Assembly: GCF_004369205.1 (NCBI RefSeq)
Contig: NZ_QFGA01000003.1
Span: 372,001-436,000, forward strand
DNA from: Pelotomaculum schinkii
GTDB taxonomy: Bacteria; Bacillota; Desulfotomaculia; Desulfotomaculales; Pelotomaculaceae
Length of the DNA: 64,000 bases
Reading direction: 5' to 3'
This document shows, one piece after another, positions 1 through 6,924 of this stretch. A program made the position numbers and the translations under genes. Within the stretch, counting starts at the first letter, position 1. Every line of letters starts with the position of its first letter. The notes under the pieces are model-generated. The model was not told where the DNA came from and ran no database searches. It was given only the letters and a program-made list of their open reading frames with translations.

Positions 1-1
1 C

Positions 2-1021
2 CAAATTTTTTTGCCTTACCTGGTTGAGGAAATAGTCAGGGGCGGTATCAGCACAGATGACATAGCCGTGGTGGTTGCCACCGGCGCCCACCGGCCTGCT
101 GCCGGCGCTGAGGTGAGGGAGATAGTGGGGGCGGAAATCTATAACACTCTGGAGTGTTTGAACAGTTCGCAAGAGCCGCAGGATTGTGTGGAAGTGGGAA
201 GGACCTCGCGGGGGACTCCTGTGCAGGTATTTCACCGGGTGGCAAAGGCTGATATGAAGGTTGCCACCGGAAACATAGAACCCCACTGGATGGCTTCTTT
301 CTCTGGAGGAGCGAAGGCGCTCGTGCCCGGAACTGCCTCCCGGGTTACTATTGAAAAAAACCATGCTCTCAGCGTAGTAGGGCATATTTCACGGGACCCC
401 GGCCAAAACACGGTCAGGGCCGACCTTGAAGAGGCCGCGGCTTTAGCCGGGCTGGAATTTGTCTTCAATGTTGTGGTCGACCACCATGGCCGTCTGCTCA
501 AGGCTTTTGCCGGTCACCCGGTGCAGGCGCACCGGGCCGGCTGCCGGCTTGCGGGCCGGGTTTATTATGCCGATCCGGGCCCGCCTGCCGATATAGTAGT
601 CGCCTCAGCGGGAGGCGTGCCCAAGGACCAGAACCTTTACCAGGCTATCAAGGCTCTGCAAAATGCCGCCGCAGTGGTTAAGCCAGGCGGCACGGTGGCT
701 CTGGCTGCCCGTTGCCGGGAAGGCTACGGCAACCATGTCTTCCGTGGCTGGGTGGAGGCGGGGCGGAGCGAGGCTGAGACCCTGGAGCGTTTTTCCCGCG
801 GCTTTGTCCTGGGCGGGCATAAGGCGGCAGCGGCTGCCAGAGTAACTCAGAAGTGCCGCGTTCACCTGGTGTCCGGTCTGCCGGGCCAGGTGGCGGAGAT
901 GCTGCATTGCCGGCCTTACAGGTCCTTGCAGCAGGCCGTGGAGGGGGCCTTGGGGCGGGTGAAAACAGATAACCCGGACGTGGTGATAATGCCCTACGCC
1001 GGGTTGACTTTTTGTTGGTAG
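2..1021 (+). CDS. LarA-like nickel-dependent racemase family protein, 5' end outside window
   Basis: The reading frame is open from the first bases, so the N-terminal part lies upstream of the window. About 340 C-terminal residues are visible. The segment GNIEPHWMASFSGG followed by AKALVPG (about 269-330) matches the LarA (DUF2088) core, in which a His and a Lys contact the nickel-pincer nucleotide cofactor. Characterised LarA racemises lactate, and relatives act on other 2-hydroxy acids. The substrate here cannot be read from the sequence. It converges on acsA. Confidence is high for the family and low for the substrate. Confidence 0.75.
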   Translation, partial: QIFLPYLVEEIVRGGISTDDIAVVVATGAHRPAAGAEVREIVGAEIYNTLECLNSSQEPQDCVEVGRTSRGTPVQVFHRVAKADMKVATGNIEPHWMASFSGGAKALVPGTASRVTIEKNHALSVVGHISRDPGQNTVRADLEEAAALAGLEFVFNVVVDHHGRLLKAFAGHPVQAHRAGCRLAGRVYYADPGPPADIVVASAGGVPKDQNLYQAIKALQNAAAVVKPGGTVALAARCREGYGNHVFRGWVEAGRSEAETLERFSRGFVLGGHKAAAAARVTQKCRVHLVSGLPGQVAEMLHCRPYRSLQQAVEGALGRVKTDNPDVVIMPYAGLTFCW

Positions 1022-1117
1022 ATTTTCAGGTTGGCAACTCACGCACGATGCGCTATTTAAGTGGTCAGGGCGCTTGTGTGTATTTTCATGTTATTAACAG
1101 GCTCGCCTGATTCACGA

Positions 1118-3094
1118 TCAGTTTACCGTATTCAAAAGGTCATTGATTACGGCGCGATCTGCCAGGGTAGTGGTGTCACCAAGTTGGTCAATGTCGCCGG
1201 AGGCGATTTTCCTCAGAATTCTCCTTAAGATCTTGCCGCTCCTGGTCTTGGGCATGGCGCTGGTAAAATGAATTACGTCAGGTGACGCGATGGGACCGAT
1301 TTCTTGACGAACATGCATGGTAAGTTCGTACCTGAGCTCTTCTGTTAGTTCTACAGAGTCTTTAAGAGTTATATAGGCGTAGATGCCCTCACCCTTGATG
1401 TCATGAGGATAACCTACTACCGCCGCTTCCGCTACCTTGGGGTGCGCTGCCAGTGCGCTTTCTACCTCAGCGGTACTCAACCGGTGCCCTGAAACGTTGA
1501 TTACGTCGTCCACACGGCCCATCAGCCAGATGTAGCCGTCCTCGTCCCGCCGGGCCCCGTCGCCTGTGAAATAAACGCCGGGATACTGGACAAAGTAAGT
1601 ATTTTTAAACCTCTCCGGATCGCCGTAGACCCCGCGCATAATTCCCGGCCAGGGCTTGGTGATGACCAGGTAGCCGCCCTCGTTTACCCCAGCCTCGCTG
1701 CCGTCCTGGCGGATAACTTTCGGGTTGACTCCAAAAAACGGCAGGGTTGCGGAACCTGGTTTGGTGGAGATGCATCCGGGCAGGGGTGTGATTAATATTC
1801 CTCCGGTTTCAGTCTGCCACCAGGTGTCGACAATAGGCGCTTTTTCACGGCCTATGACATAATGGTACCACATCCAGGCCTCGGGATTTATGGGCTCACC
1901 CACTGAGCCTAGAAGGCGCAGGCTGCTCAGGTCACGTCCCAGCGGCCAGTGGTCTCCGGATTTAATCATGGAGCGCAGAGCGGTGGGAGCTGTATATAAT
2001 ATACTGACCCGGTATTTCTCTACGACTTCCCAGTACCTGTCCGGTTCAGGATAGTGCGGCACCCCTTCAAACATCAGGGAAGTTGCTCCTGCCGCCAGCG
2101 GGCCGTAGACTATGTAGCTGTGCCCGGTAACCCACCCGATATCGGCCGTGCACCAGTAAACGTCCTCATCACGGTAGTCAAAGACGTATTTGAACGTTGT
2201 TGCGGCATAGACCATATAACCACCTGTAGTGTGCAGCACCCCTTTGGGTTTTCCCGTGCTGCCGCTGGTATAAAGGATAAAGAGGGGATCTTCGGCATCC
2301 ATAACCTCTGCTTCACAGAAAGGGGAAGCCGAGCTCATCAAATCATCCCAGTATTGGTCCCGCCCTTCGACCATGTTGCAATCTTTTTCAACTCTTTTTA
2401 CCACGATACAGTTCTTTACGTCAGGACAGCCTGCAAGGGCCAGGTCCACGTTAGTTTTACTGGGGATCAACTTACCGGCGCGCATACCGTAGTTGGCGGT
2501 AACCAGTACATTGGCCTTGGAATCAAGGAGCCGGTCCCGCAGCGCTTCGGCGCTGAATCCTCCGAATACCACGCTGTGGATGGCCCCGATCCTGGCACAG
2601 GAAAGTATTGCGATGGCCAGTTCAGGGATCATCGGCATATAGACAGACACGCGGTCGCCTTTTTTTACGCCAAGACCTTTTAGCACGTTGGCAAATTTGC
2701 AGACCTCACGGTAGAGCTGCAGGTAAGTAAAAGTCCTGCTCTCCTCCAGTGGCTCGCCCTGCCAGATCAGGGCCGCCTTGTTTCTCCGCCATGACCTCAG
2801 GTGGCGGTCCAGGCAATTATAAGAGGCATTCAGTTTGGCCCCACGATAGTAGCGTACAAATACGTCATCCTGGAAGCTGTACTCTTCAACAGCCTCCCAC
2901 TTTTTGAACCAATCAATATGCTCCTCAGCCATTTCGCCCCAAAATTCATCCGGGTTTTCTATAGACTTTCGCCACATTTCTTCATACTGCTTGCGGCTGT
3001 TAATGCGGGCATTCTCTCTAAAGCTCTGTGGCGGGGAGATAATCCTTTTTTCAATGAGCAGGGTATCCACACTTCCGCTTTTCTTTCCGACCAC
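1118..3094 (-). CDS. acsA: acetyl-CoA synthetase (AMP-forming)
   Basis: Activates acetate with ATP and CoA through acetyl-AMP. Visible signatures are the phosphate-binding loop [12 protein letters not shown] near residue 274, the WWQTETGG segment, YFTGDGA, and the C-terminal [11 protein letters not shown] motif near residue 621, whose Lys is the usual acetylation-controlled catalytic residue. The length (about 658 residues) fits Acs. I prefer the GTG at 3094, which has AGGAG 10 nt upstream. An upstream ATG at 3142 is in frame but has no Shine-Dalgarno sequence. A promoter and an inverted repeat lie upstream. The gene is monocistronic and fits acetate handling in a syntrophic or acetogenic anaerobe. 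Confidence 0.93.
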   Translation of the reverse strand: MVGKKSGSVDTLLIEKRIISPPQSFRENARINSRKQYEEMWRKSIENPDEFWGEMAEEHIDWFKKWEAVEEYSFQDDVFVRYYRGAKLNASYNCLDRHLRSWRRNKAALIWQGEPLEESRTFTYLQLYREVCKFANVLKGLGVKKGDRVSVYMPMIPELAIAILSCARIGAIHSVVFGGFSAEALRDRLLDSKANVLVTANYGMRAGKLIPSKTNVDLALAGCPDVKNCIVVKRVEKDCNMVEGRDQYWDDLMSSASPFCEAEVMDAEDPLFILYTSGSTGKPKGVLHTTGGYMVYAATTFKYVFDYRDEDVYWCTADIGWVTGHSYIVYGPLAAGATSLMFEGVPHYPEPDRYWEVVEKYRVSILYTAPTALRSMIKSGDHWPLGRDLSSLRLLGSVGEPINPEAWMWYHYVIGREKAPIVDTWWQTETGGILITPLPGCISTKPGSATLPFFGVNPKVIRQDGSEAGVNEGGYLVITKPWPGIMRGVYGDPERFKNTYFVQYPGVYFTGDGARRDEDGYIWLMGRVDDVINVSGHRLSTAEVESALAAHPKVAEAAVVGYPHDIKGEGIYAYITLKDSVELTEELRYELTMHVRQEIGPIASPDVIHFTSAMPKTRSGKILRRILRKIASGDIDQLGDTTTLADRAVINDLLNTVN

Positions 3095-3166
3095 GCTTTT
3101 TTCACTCCTCTTCATGGCTGGCCATGCAAGCCGCTGCTCCATTGTTTTTCTAAGGTTGGTTGTAAG

Positions 3167-3190
3167 CCTGTAAGGAAAATGGCTTACAGG
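3167..3190. promoter_or_regulatory. inverted repeat in acsA leader, possible operator
   Basis: CCTGTAAG and CTTACAGG form a perfect 8-bp dyad around an 8-nt centre. It lies just downstream of the predicted acsA transcription start and could bind a repressor. No known regulator consensus is recognised. Confidence 0.4.
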
Positions 3191-3198
3191 TTCTCTTT

Positions 3199-3227
3199 AT
3201 AGTACACGATTATGATTCTGTATGTAA
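3199..3227 (-). promoter_or_regulatory. sigma-A type promoter for acsA
   Basis: On the minus strand TTACAT (3227-3222), a 17-bp spacer, then TACTAT (3204-3199). The start site would fall near 3192, about 100 nt before the acsA start codon. Confidence 0.5.
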
Positions 3228-3313
3228 TAATTTTGCTTTCAGTAATCATAATAGGAAGTTCAAATGCATTATCGGCAGTTAAATGGTTGAACTATTTGGA
3301 AAAAGAAAGGTAA

Positions 3314-3331
3314 CCCCCTGTGAAAAGGGGG
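3314..3331 (-). terminator. stem-loop terminator after the coat-protein gene
   Basis: CCCCCT / AGGGGG with a 6-nt loop, followed on the minus strand by a pyrimidine-rich TTACCTTTCTTTTT stretch. It is placed between the end of the coat gene and the acsA promoter. Confidence 0.45.
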
Positions 3332-3404
3332 CGGAGAAAATGGCGCTTTAGTGAGCGATGGTATATTGCGTTTGGGAATATCAAGCAAAAAAAGACAGCT
3401 GTCA

Positions 3405-3821
3405 TCAGGTTAGCGGACCCTGGGGAGGACGGTAAAAGACCTGCTGTTGGGATGTTCCAGCCGTCTGCGGCAGCCCCAATCCGGTTTGGTACGTATAAAG
3501 CGGGATATTTGACTGGGTATGCTGCTGTATGCCAGCCGGCTTTGCGCCGGTTCGCTGTATCTTCCGGAGTTCCTGGTTCCAGCTGTTCATATGCTGGCTG
3601 ACCTGGTTTATACCGGCCTGGGCAGGCTGGTACCAGCCCCTGTTTTTCATTTCATTGAATATTTCAAAGTGGATTTGGTGCTCATCTTTGAGTATGCCCA
3701 TAAAGTTTTCTCTAAGCCGGTTATCGGCTGATTCCATTATGGCCAGGTTATAGCCTCCGGTGATGTATTTCTGGGTTATCAGGGCATCTGAAAGACGTTC
3801 TTTCTCGTCCAATATCGACAC
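3405..3821 (-). CDS. CotF-like spore coat protein
   Basis: 138 residues. The N-terminal 70 resemble the Coat_F / ferritin-like helical fold: SDALITQKYITGGYNLAI, then an acidic helix ending DEHQIHFEIFNEM, then RGWYQP. The C-terminal part is rich in Gln, Thr and Pro (TSQQQVFYRPPQGP), as in many coat proteins. The start is GTG at 3821, very close to AAGGAGG, or TTG at 3812 with better spacing. It lies 8 nt downstream of a second helical gene and is probably co-transcribed with it. Sporulation-linked expression is inferred from the family; no sigma-E or sigma-K promoter was confirmed. Confidence 0.7.
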   Translation of the reverse strand: MSILDEKERLSDALITQKYITGGYNLAIMESADNRLRENFMGILKDEHQIHFEIFNEMKNRGWYQPAQAGINQVSQHMNSWNQELRKIQRTGAKPAGIQQHTQSNIPLYTYQTGLGLPQTAGTSQQQVFYRPPQGPLT

Positions 3822-3829
3822 TTCCTCCT

Positions 3830-4036
3830 TTATAATTGGGACTGAGCAATCAGATTTTGTACGCTTTGAAGTATCTTCTCGTAGTGAGTACGGTGCCTGT
3901 TGGCGATATCTTTATATAATTGCCGCAGCCCCGGGTCGCCGGACTGCTGTGCCCAGGCGTCGCTTTTGGCGATAGCAACGGCCTCAGCCCTCAGCTGTTC
4001 ACCAATGTGGAGGAGTTCGCCTTCTGTCAACTGCAT
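3830..4036 (-). CDS. small helical spore-coat-associated protein
   Basis: 68 residues, all predicted helical: LTEGELLHIGEQLRAEAV, then AIAKSDAWAQQSGDPGLRQ, then a His-containing helix RHRTHYEKILQSV. The layout resembles the short ferritin-like proteins that precede CotF-type genes in clostridial spore formers. AAAGGGGG lies 9 nt before the ATG. It is directly upstream of the coat gene. The assignment rests on context and fold, and the function is unknown. Confidence 0.6.
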   Translation of the reverse strand: MQLTEGELLHIGEQLRAEAVAIAKSDAWAQQSGDPGLRQLYKDIANRHRTHYEKILQSVQNLIAQSQL

Positions 4037-4205
4037 CGATAATTAACCCCCTTTGTTGTCAGGGCTAGTTTGGCTAAAATTGGGGGAATTAATTCAAATA
4101 GTTAAAATTTCAAAAAAATTTAATAAAAATTAATTCAATAGGAGGATTTTTTGTAAATATTCAGAATATAATGGATAAAAGGGCTGACTTCTTAGGAGGG
4201 ATAGC

Positions 4206-4517
4206 ATGAATGAGAATGACTGCGCTTGTGGGGTTAACTATACTTACCGTGAACTGGAGGATTTTTTGCTCAACAGCCCTGAAGTGCTGGAGGTCGCGGT
4301 GGTCCCTGGACCTGACGTGTGTGGTGAGGTGTACGCCTTCATAGTACCCCGGTCGGGTGTTTTCAATCCGGTAAGGCTGGAACTCGCTTTCCAGTGCAAG
4401 CTGAAGAATTACGGTCTTAAAGGCTTCATCGAGTACCGGGAAAGCCTGCCGAAGAGCGGCACAGGCAAGCTTTACAGAAGGGAATTAATGAATAAAGCCG
4501 CCTGCTGGCAGCGCTGA
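4206..4517 (+). CDS. free-standing AMP-binding enzyme C-terminal domain protein
   Basis: 103 residues matching only the mobile C-terminal subdomain of acyl-CoA synthetases. SPEVLEVAVVPGPDVCGE is the usual start of that domain. The end, ESLPKSGTGKLYRREL, carries the PKSGTGK motif whose Lys catalyses adenylation in full enzymes. The large N-terminal ATP- and substrate-binding domain is absent and not encoded nearby. AGGAGG stands 8 nt before the ATG. It could be a remnant or a partner or regulator protein, but the reading frame is intact and has its own Shine-Dalgarno sequence. Confidence 0.7.
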   Translation: MNENDCACGVNYTYRELEDFLLNSPEVLEVAVVPGPDVCGEVYAFIVPRSGVFNPVRLELAFQCKLKNYGLKGFIEYRESLPKSGTGKLYRRELMNKAACWQR

Positions 4518-4561
4518 GCAAGGGTTCTCTTGGAGCTGCAAAATTAATTTGCATGAAAAGC

Positions 4562-4598
4562 AGAATTGCAGGCAATTGATAATTTAACCTGCAATTCT
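4562..4598. terminator. bidirectional terminator
   Basis: AGAATTGCAGG / CCTGCAATTCT is a perfect 11-bp stem with T-rich sequence on both outer sides, between convergent genes ending at 4517 and 4613. Confidence 0.75.
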
Positions 4599-4612
4599 TT
4601 GCGTTTTGTTGT

Positions 4613-5245
4613 TTAACCTTCAAAGGTTACCTTATAGCCTTTTTCCTGCAGTGCGGCCACCAGCGGCCCCGGGTCAATTGTCCCCAGGCGCAGCATTATT
4701 TCAACGTTCTCGTTGTCTTTATATACGACGATTGACGCCTTTATAAGCAATCCAAAATCCTTAACCACCTGGGTAATATCGGCCAGCAAGCCAACCCGGT
4801 CCTGCGCTTCCAGCAACAGGCGGGTGCCAGCCTTGCCGTAACCGAAAAATCTGATCAGAGCGTCAAAGATATCGGTTACGGTAATAATCCCCACCAGTTT
4901 GTCTTTTTCCAAGACGGGAACGCTGCCGATCTTGTGCTCCCGCATCAAGAGCGCGGCCTCTTCAAGGGTAGTGTTTGGTTGAACGGTGATAGGAGACTTC
5001 ACCATAATCTCGGCCACGGTCATTTTAGCCAGGAGTTCGTTCAGCTCAAAGATACTAAGGGAGGTGGCGGGTGACGGGGACACTGTCAGAAGGTCTTTTT
5101 CGGTAACCAGACCTTCCAGTTTTTCTCCTGAGACTACCGGCAGTTGTCTGATTTTATGCTTCTTCATAATAGCCAGAGCGTCAAAGACAGTCATTTTCTT
5201 GCTGATTGTGACAGGCATCCTGGTCATGTAATTTTTAACAAACAA
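4613..5245 (-). CDS. CBS-pair and ACT domain protein (AcuB-like)
   Basis: 210 residues. Two CBS motifs form a Bateman module: about 1-60, MFVKNYMTRMPVTISKK to GLVTEKDLL; and about 75-135, VAEIMVKSPITVQP to VGIITVTDIFDAL. A C-terminal ACT-like domain (about 140-208) begins RLLLEAQDRVGLLADITQVV. Bateman modules bind adenosine nucleotides and ACT domains bind small ligands such as amino acids. The CBS-ACT order matches AcuB-type proteins, named for an acetoin locus, and the proximity to acsA fits acyl-CoA or energy sensing. TTG start behind AAAGGGGG. The ligand is unknown. Confidence 0.8.
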   Translation of the reverse strand: MFVKNYMTRMPVTISKKMTVFDALAIMKKHKIRQLPVVSGEKLEGLVTEKDLLTVSPSPATSLSIFELNELLAKMTVAEIMVKSPITVQPNTTLEEAALLMREHKIGSVPVLEKDKLVGIITVTDIFDALIRFFGYGKAGTRLLLEAQDRVGLLADITQVVKDFGLLIKASIVVYKDNENVEIMLRLGTIDPGPLVAALQEKGYKVTFEG

Positions 5246-5372
5246 CGTGCATACCCCCTTTATATCTCTTTATACCATTGTAATGCATATTTGGTCTATG
5301 GGGCAATATGGAAAATGGTTTGGCGCTGCCTCCCGGCATGGTTGTGCAAAAAACCCGGCCTTGATTAGAGCA

Positions 5373-5789
5373 TTAGCGCCTTCTCCTGGCAGGTTTCAGA
5401 GAAAAATAGGCGGTGGCAAGCAGTACAAAACCAATTGCCAGGCCGGCGTAACTTGCCAGTACGCTGACCACGCCCCCGCCGATTAACGAGCCAACGGCCT
5501 GTCCGGCCGATTGGGCCCCCTGCTTTGCGGTTTGAACCGCCTGGGGACCGTAAAAAACCGGCAGGATCCAGGATGCCGCGGGTATGGCCAGACATTCCAC
5601 AGCCAATAACAGGCAGGCTCTGGACCAGATTTTTTGCACCGACGCAGCATTGTTGTAAAAGAGAAAAGCGCATATCGCCCAGCCGGCCAGGAATACCGGC
5701 CAAGTGGCCTTGATAGCTGCCAGGGAGACCAACAGGTAAAGAAGAAGACCGGCTATTAACCCCGCAACGATAGCATTAAAGATTTTCAT
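5373..5789 (-). CDS. hypothetical four-helix membrane protein
   Basis: 138 residues with hydrophobic stretches near 5-25, 30-48, 58-78 and 105-130. A small-residue segment rich in Gly, Ala and Gln (QTAKQGAQSAGQAVGSLIGG) precedes the last helix. The C-terminus is the basic tail RRRR. A strong AGGAGG precedes the ATG at 5789. I do not recognise the family. It stands alone on the minus strand. Confidence 0.65.
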   Translation of the reverse strand: MKIFNAIVAGLIAGLLLYLLVSLAAIKATWPVFLAGWAICAFLFYNNAASVQKIWSRACLLLAVECLAIPAASWILPVFYGPQAVQTAKQGAQSAGQAVGSLIGGGVVSVLASYAGLAIGFVLLATAYFSLKPARRRR

Positions 5790-5870
5790 AACTTTCCCTC
5801 CTTTCCTTTTTGCTGTAAGTCTATGCTTGTCTCAACACGAATATTTCCATTTTTATGGTGGCCCGGGGTA

Positions 5871-5894
5871 TAAAAAAAGACCTCGTTTAAGGTC
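5871..5894 (-). terminator. short intrinsic terminator, minus strand
   Basis: GACCT / AGGTC stem with a 6-nt loop, followed on the minus strand by seven T residues. It lies downstream of the small ORF at 5940-6041. Confidence 0.5.
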
Positions 5895-5939
5895 CCAAGG
5901 GCAAATATACACCGGCCTGATAGAGGCCGGTATTATAGT

Positions 5940-6041
5940 TTATGGTTTTCTGCGACGGGGAGGCCTGTTCTGGAAATAAAGGACAGTGACCACGCCGATA
6001 AAAAAACCCAGCAGAAGGATCGATCCTATAATTACAGGCAA
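5940..6041 (-). CDS. possible single-pass membrane microprotein (33 aa)
   Basis: TTG-initiated frame: one hydrophobic helix (PVIIGSILLLGFFIGVVTVL), then YFQNRPPRRRKP, a positive-inside tail. The layout resembles a minimal LapA-like peptide. GGAAGG lies 12 nt upstream, farther than ideal, and a TATAAT hexamer lies near 6074-6079 on the minus strand. A terminator follows. It is clearly hydrophobic and ends in a basic tail, but it is very short and the start is uncertain. Confidence 0.35.
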   Translation of the reverse strand: MPVIIGSILLLGFFIGVVTVLYFQNRPPRRRKP

Positions 6042-6186
6042 CTTCCGATCACGCCTTCCTTTTTTGCTTGCATTATACCACACCTTTTTCCGATTCGGTA
6101 GTGCAGGCAAACCGGGCGGGAGTAAGGCAACTGCATATATTTTTTTTTATCCGGGTAAATTTTCATAAGATTACCCAATGCAAATA

Positions 6187-6215
6187 TTGACACCGGAAAT
6201 AACGTGACTTATAAT
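6187..6215 (+). promoter_or_regulatory. consensus sigma-A promoter for hsp20
   Basis: TTGACA (6187-6192), 17-bp spacer, TATAAT (6210-6215): a perfect match to the vegetative consensus. It implies strong transcription held down by the adjacent repressor site. Confidence 0.85.
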
Positions 6216-6217
6216 AA

Positions 6218-6234
6218 GGTCAAAGAAAGTCAAA
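6218..6234 (+). promoter_or_regulatory. CtsR operator
   Basis: GGTCAAA-GAA-AGTCAAA is the tandem heptad recognised by CtsR, the repressor of class III heat-shock genes in Firmicutes. It begins 2 nt after the -10 box and would cover the transcription start. Confidence 0.85.
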
Positions 6235-6371
6235 ATCAACTTTTCGGGATAATCCCCCGGAGGATTATCGGACACATTTAAATATACTGCCGGGAGCCTA
6301 TTGAGTGTGTCCGGTAAGGTTTGACTTGCGGGATCGCAAACCCCGCCAGAATATCACAGGAGGTGCTCTTT

Positions 6372-6824
6372 ATGGCTATTGTAAGATGGGATCCTTTCCG
6401 TGAACTGAACACTCTGCAGCATTCCATTAACAGGCTTTTTGACGATAACTTACGCTTCCTGAGGGCGCCTGAGACGGCTTTGGCCCAGGGAGGAGGGGCC
6501 TTCCCCGTTGATATCAAGGATACCCCTGAGGCTCTATTGGTTACCGCGGAGCTGCCCGGCTTCAACAGAGAAGATATTAAAGTAAACTTCACCGACAACA
6601 TGCTCTCCATTAAAGGAGAGCGTAGCAGGGAAGAAAAAGAAGAGGGCGAAAACTATCTCAGGGTTGAACGCAGCTATGGTTCTTTCAGCCGCTCCTTCTC
6701 TGTGGATGTACCGGTAAAACAAGGTGAGATTAAAGCTCGCTACCAGGATGGTGTGCTGGAAATTACCCTGCCCAAGCAGGATGAGGCCGCCAAGAAAGAA
6801 ATTAACGTGGAAATTGAAGGTTAA
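6372..6824 (+). CDS. hsp20: small heat-shock protein, Hsp20 / alpha-crystallin family
   Basis: 150 residues, an ATP-independent holdase. It begins MAIVRWDPFRELNTLQ, the usual Hsp20 opening. The alpha-crystallin domain spans about 40-140, with VTAELPGFNREDIKV and the conserved DGVLEITLPK strand near the C-terminus. The ATG at 6372 has AGGAGG 8 nt upstream; an in-frame extension to 6321 has no ribosome binding site. It is controlled by the CtsR-site promoter and followed by a terminator before clpB, so clpB may be expressed partly by read-through. Confidence 0.95.
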   Translation: MAIVRWDPFRELNTLQHSINRLFDDNLRFLRAPETALAQGGGAFPVDIKDTPEALLVTAELPGFNREDIKVNFTDNMLSIKGERSREEKEEGENYLRVERSYGSFSRSFSVDVPVKQGEIKARYQDGVLEITLPKQDEAAKKEINVEIEG

Positions 6825-6864
6825 CTATACAGGCTCCCGGCAGGTTGATATTTTACGGCTGAAA

Positions 6865-6887
6865 CGAGGGAAAACCCTCGCTTTTTT
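6865..6887 (+). terminator. intrinsic terminator between hsp20 and clpB
   Basis: CGAGGG-AAAA-CCCTCG followed by C and six T. It sits inside what looks like a two-gene heat-shock operon and may attenuate clpB. Confidence 0.7.
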
Positions 6888-6924
6888 ATAAATCAAAAGT
6901 TTTTACAACAGGGGGGAAACAGTC

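Larger units (their letters stand above)
3095..3404. other. intergenic region upstream of acsA
   Basis: No gene of its own is seen in these roughly 310 bases. It holds the acsA leader, an 8-bp inverted repeat, the acsA promoter and a terminator for the spore-coat-type gene, all on the minus strand. Each is listed separately. Confidence 0.6.
6042..6371. other. hsp20 upstream region
   Basis: About 330 bases without a convincing gene. It contains the hsp20 promoter and CtsR operator and a leader of roughly 150 nt ending in the hsp20 Shine-Dalgarno sequence. Confidence 0.6.

Noticed and set aside
4171-4209. Twelve-codon frame overlapping the start of the AMP-binding C-terminal-domain gene
   Set aside because: AGGAGG is too far upstream and the peptide shows no attenuation-type codon run.
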